This document shows, piece by piece, positions 4,192 through 5,242 of a stretch of 5,242 bases of DNA. Made by a program: the position numbers and the translations under genes. The notes under the pieces were generated by a model. The model searched no databases, was not told the origin of the DNA, and was given only the letters and a program-made list of their open reading frames with translations. This DNA comes from Synergistaceae bacterium (GTDB taxonomy: Bacteria; Synergistota; Synergistia; Synergistales; Aminobacteriaceae). The stretch is taken from assembly GCA_017448375.1 (NCBI GenBank), contig JAFSLR010000108.1, forward strand, positions 1 to 5,242, given 5' to 3'. Every line of letters begins with the position of its first letter. The stretch's first letter is position 1.

Positions 4192-5242
4192 TTATTCTTC
4201 AGGTAATCCGTATGTCCCCCAACCTGTTTTCTTGATTAACCCTTCTTTTGCGAGCCGTAGAAGGTTTGTTTGTGCGGTTTTGAGTGGAAGATGAGCAATC
4301 TCGGATAACTGCATTGGAGTAATTGAGGGATTGTCCTTGAGAAATGCCAGAATTTGAGACTTCCATTCAGGCATGGTAAACGCTTCAGCCTCACCCATAA
4401 GTTGCCAGCCGAAGCCGTCAAGTTTCATGATGAAGTCTTTTTCCTCGACATCACGCCCCGTGCGGTGTAAAGTCCCCATATTGGAGTTGCGCTCTCTCTT
4501 GAGAGAAAATATAGTGTCCGCCGCGCCGGAAATGCCCTGTGAGCCGGAAATCTCCGAGAGCCAGTCTCCTTCCATGCCCTTTTTGAGGTGATGAAGAATG
4601 AGGACAGCAATGTTAGCCCTGTCTGCGCTGTATTTTATTCTGCTGACAGTATCATAATCTTCAGCGTACATACTGCCTTTGCCCGAAAGCTGTTTTCTGA
4701 ACATCTGGAAGGTGTCAATGATGACGAGTCGAGAATCCTCATGCTGTTCAATCCACCAGTCAATGTAATCGAGACCGCCCAAATGCTGACGTGGAGCGTC
4801 AGTAATGAGAGTGAGCTTTGAGAGGTCGTCATTGGGAGAAAGTATATCGGAGCAATTAATTCTGTCTTGGAGTCTCCTTTCAGTGTCTTCGAGAGCGAGA
4901 TAGAGAACGCTCCCTTTCTTGACGTTAATTTTGCCTAGAACGCACCCGCCGATGGCGACACCAACAGCGAGGTGCAAAGCGAGAATGGATTTGCCGATTT
5001 TCGGTCCTCCCGCGAGGATCGACAGACCAGAGGGCAAAAAGCCATCAACGGCCCATTTGACTGGAGGAAAGACTTTGTAGCGTAAATCCTGAGCGTTGAT
5101 GAGGGACATGCGGCCTTGAATATCCTTAATTCTCTGAGGAATAACGGCCTGTGAAATATCATCATTAAGGACGGAGGCGGTACGTTCGTCCCCGAAGAAT
5201 AAGGAGAAGTCGTCCCAGTCGGACCCGTCCGCCGGATTGTCG
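4192..5242 (-). CDS. RepA-type (AAA_25) replicative ATPase, probable primase-helicase C-terminal part, 5' end outside window
   Basis: The frame stays open to the right edge; 349 residues are visible and the start lies beyond it. An internal ATG at 5109 has no convincing ribosome binding site and is not taken as the start. Counting from that Met, the RecA-like ATPase core runs from about 10 to 245. Walker A is GGPKIGKS (34-41), a RepA-like VLYLALEDTERRLQDR follows (68-83), Walker B is LVIIDTF (128-134, Asp132), and a downstream sensor-type segment is LILHHLKKG (170-178). This matches hexameric RSF1010 RepA-like helicases. Residues about 246-305 form a winged-helix domain (ITPMQLSEIAHLPLKTAQTN, then EGLIKKTGWGTYGL). 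The 44 residues upstream contain DGSDWDDFSLFFG, resembling the segment that follows the TOPRIM fold in phage primase-helicases, so a primase domain is likely off the edge. It would unwind, and perhaps prime, element DNA. It ends at a strong terminator beside the repeat cluster. Confidence 0.85.
   Translation of the reverse strand, partial: DNPADGSDWDDFSLFFGDERTASVLNDDISQAVIPQRIKDIQGRMSLINAQDLRYKVFPPVKWAVDGFLPSGLSILAGGPKIGKSILALHLAVGVAIGGCVLGKINVKKGSVLYLALEDTERRLQDRINCSDILSPNDDLSKLTLITDAPRQHLGGLDYIDWWIEQHEDSRLVIIDTFQMFRKQLSGKGSMYAEDYDTVSRIKYSADRANIAVLILHHLKKGMEGDWLSEISGSQGISGAADTIFSLKRERNSNMGTLHRTGRDVEEKDFIMKLDGFGWQLMGEAEAFTMPEWKSQILAFLKDNPSITPMQLSEIAHLPLKTAQTNLLRLAKEGLIKKTGWGTYGLPEE

Noticed and set aside
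4192..5109. Treating ATG 5109 as the true start of the ATPase
   Set aside because: The frame continues to the edge with protein-like sequence, and no well-placed Shine-Dalgarno precedes this ATG.

Overview
The window looks like part of a bacterial temperate-phage or related integrative element. The evidence is an excisionase-type helix-turn-helix protein, a RusA-type Holliday junction resolvase translationally coupled to a DUF1492/ArpU-like phage regulator, and the 3' part of a RepA-type (AAA_25) replicative ATPase that probably belongs to a primase-helicase. Genes begin with strong AGGAGG-like ribosome binding sites and the intergenic DNA is AT-rich. The DUF1492/ArpU-like gene next to rusA is an arrangement I associate with phages of Firmicutes and similar anaerobes. 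The host cannot be fixed from this window.

Layout, left to right. At 23-313 (minus) is the small Xis/MerR-like DNA-binding protein. A divergent 168-bp intergenic region (314-481) carries two perfect palindromes and a good rightward promoter. At 482-2755 (plus) is a 757-aa multidomain protein of unknown function, the only rightward gene. It has a SAP/Rho-N-like helical motif at the N terminus, beta-rich central segments, repeated Pro/Thr/Glu linkers and a duplicated SAP-like module at the C terminus. It ends 18 bp from the end of the convergent DUF1492-like gene (2774-3220, minus), which overlaps rusA (3217-3606, minus) by ATGA. From 3607 to 4191 lies 585 bp without a gene. It holds a leftward promoter candidate overlapping a palindrome, a rightward-facing terminator-like hairpin with no obvious gene to terminate, a dense cluster of TGAAGGT repeats in both orientations with helically phased spacing, and a leftward intrinsic terminator. 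From 4192 to the right edge is the incomplete replicative ATPase gene (minus).

How it may work together (inference). The leftward genes form a replication/recombination block: primase-helicase, then resolvase, then a regulator. The repeat cluster directly downstream of the primase-helicase is the best candidate for an iteron-type replication origin or a multi-site regulatory region. The large rightward gene is transcribed against this block, as accessory cargo often is, and is the least explained protein here.

The two items most worth following up are the phased TGAAGGT repeat region and the 757-aa SAP-like multidomain protein.
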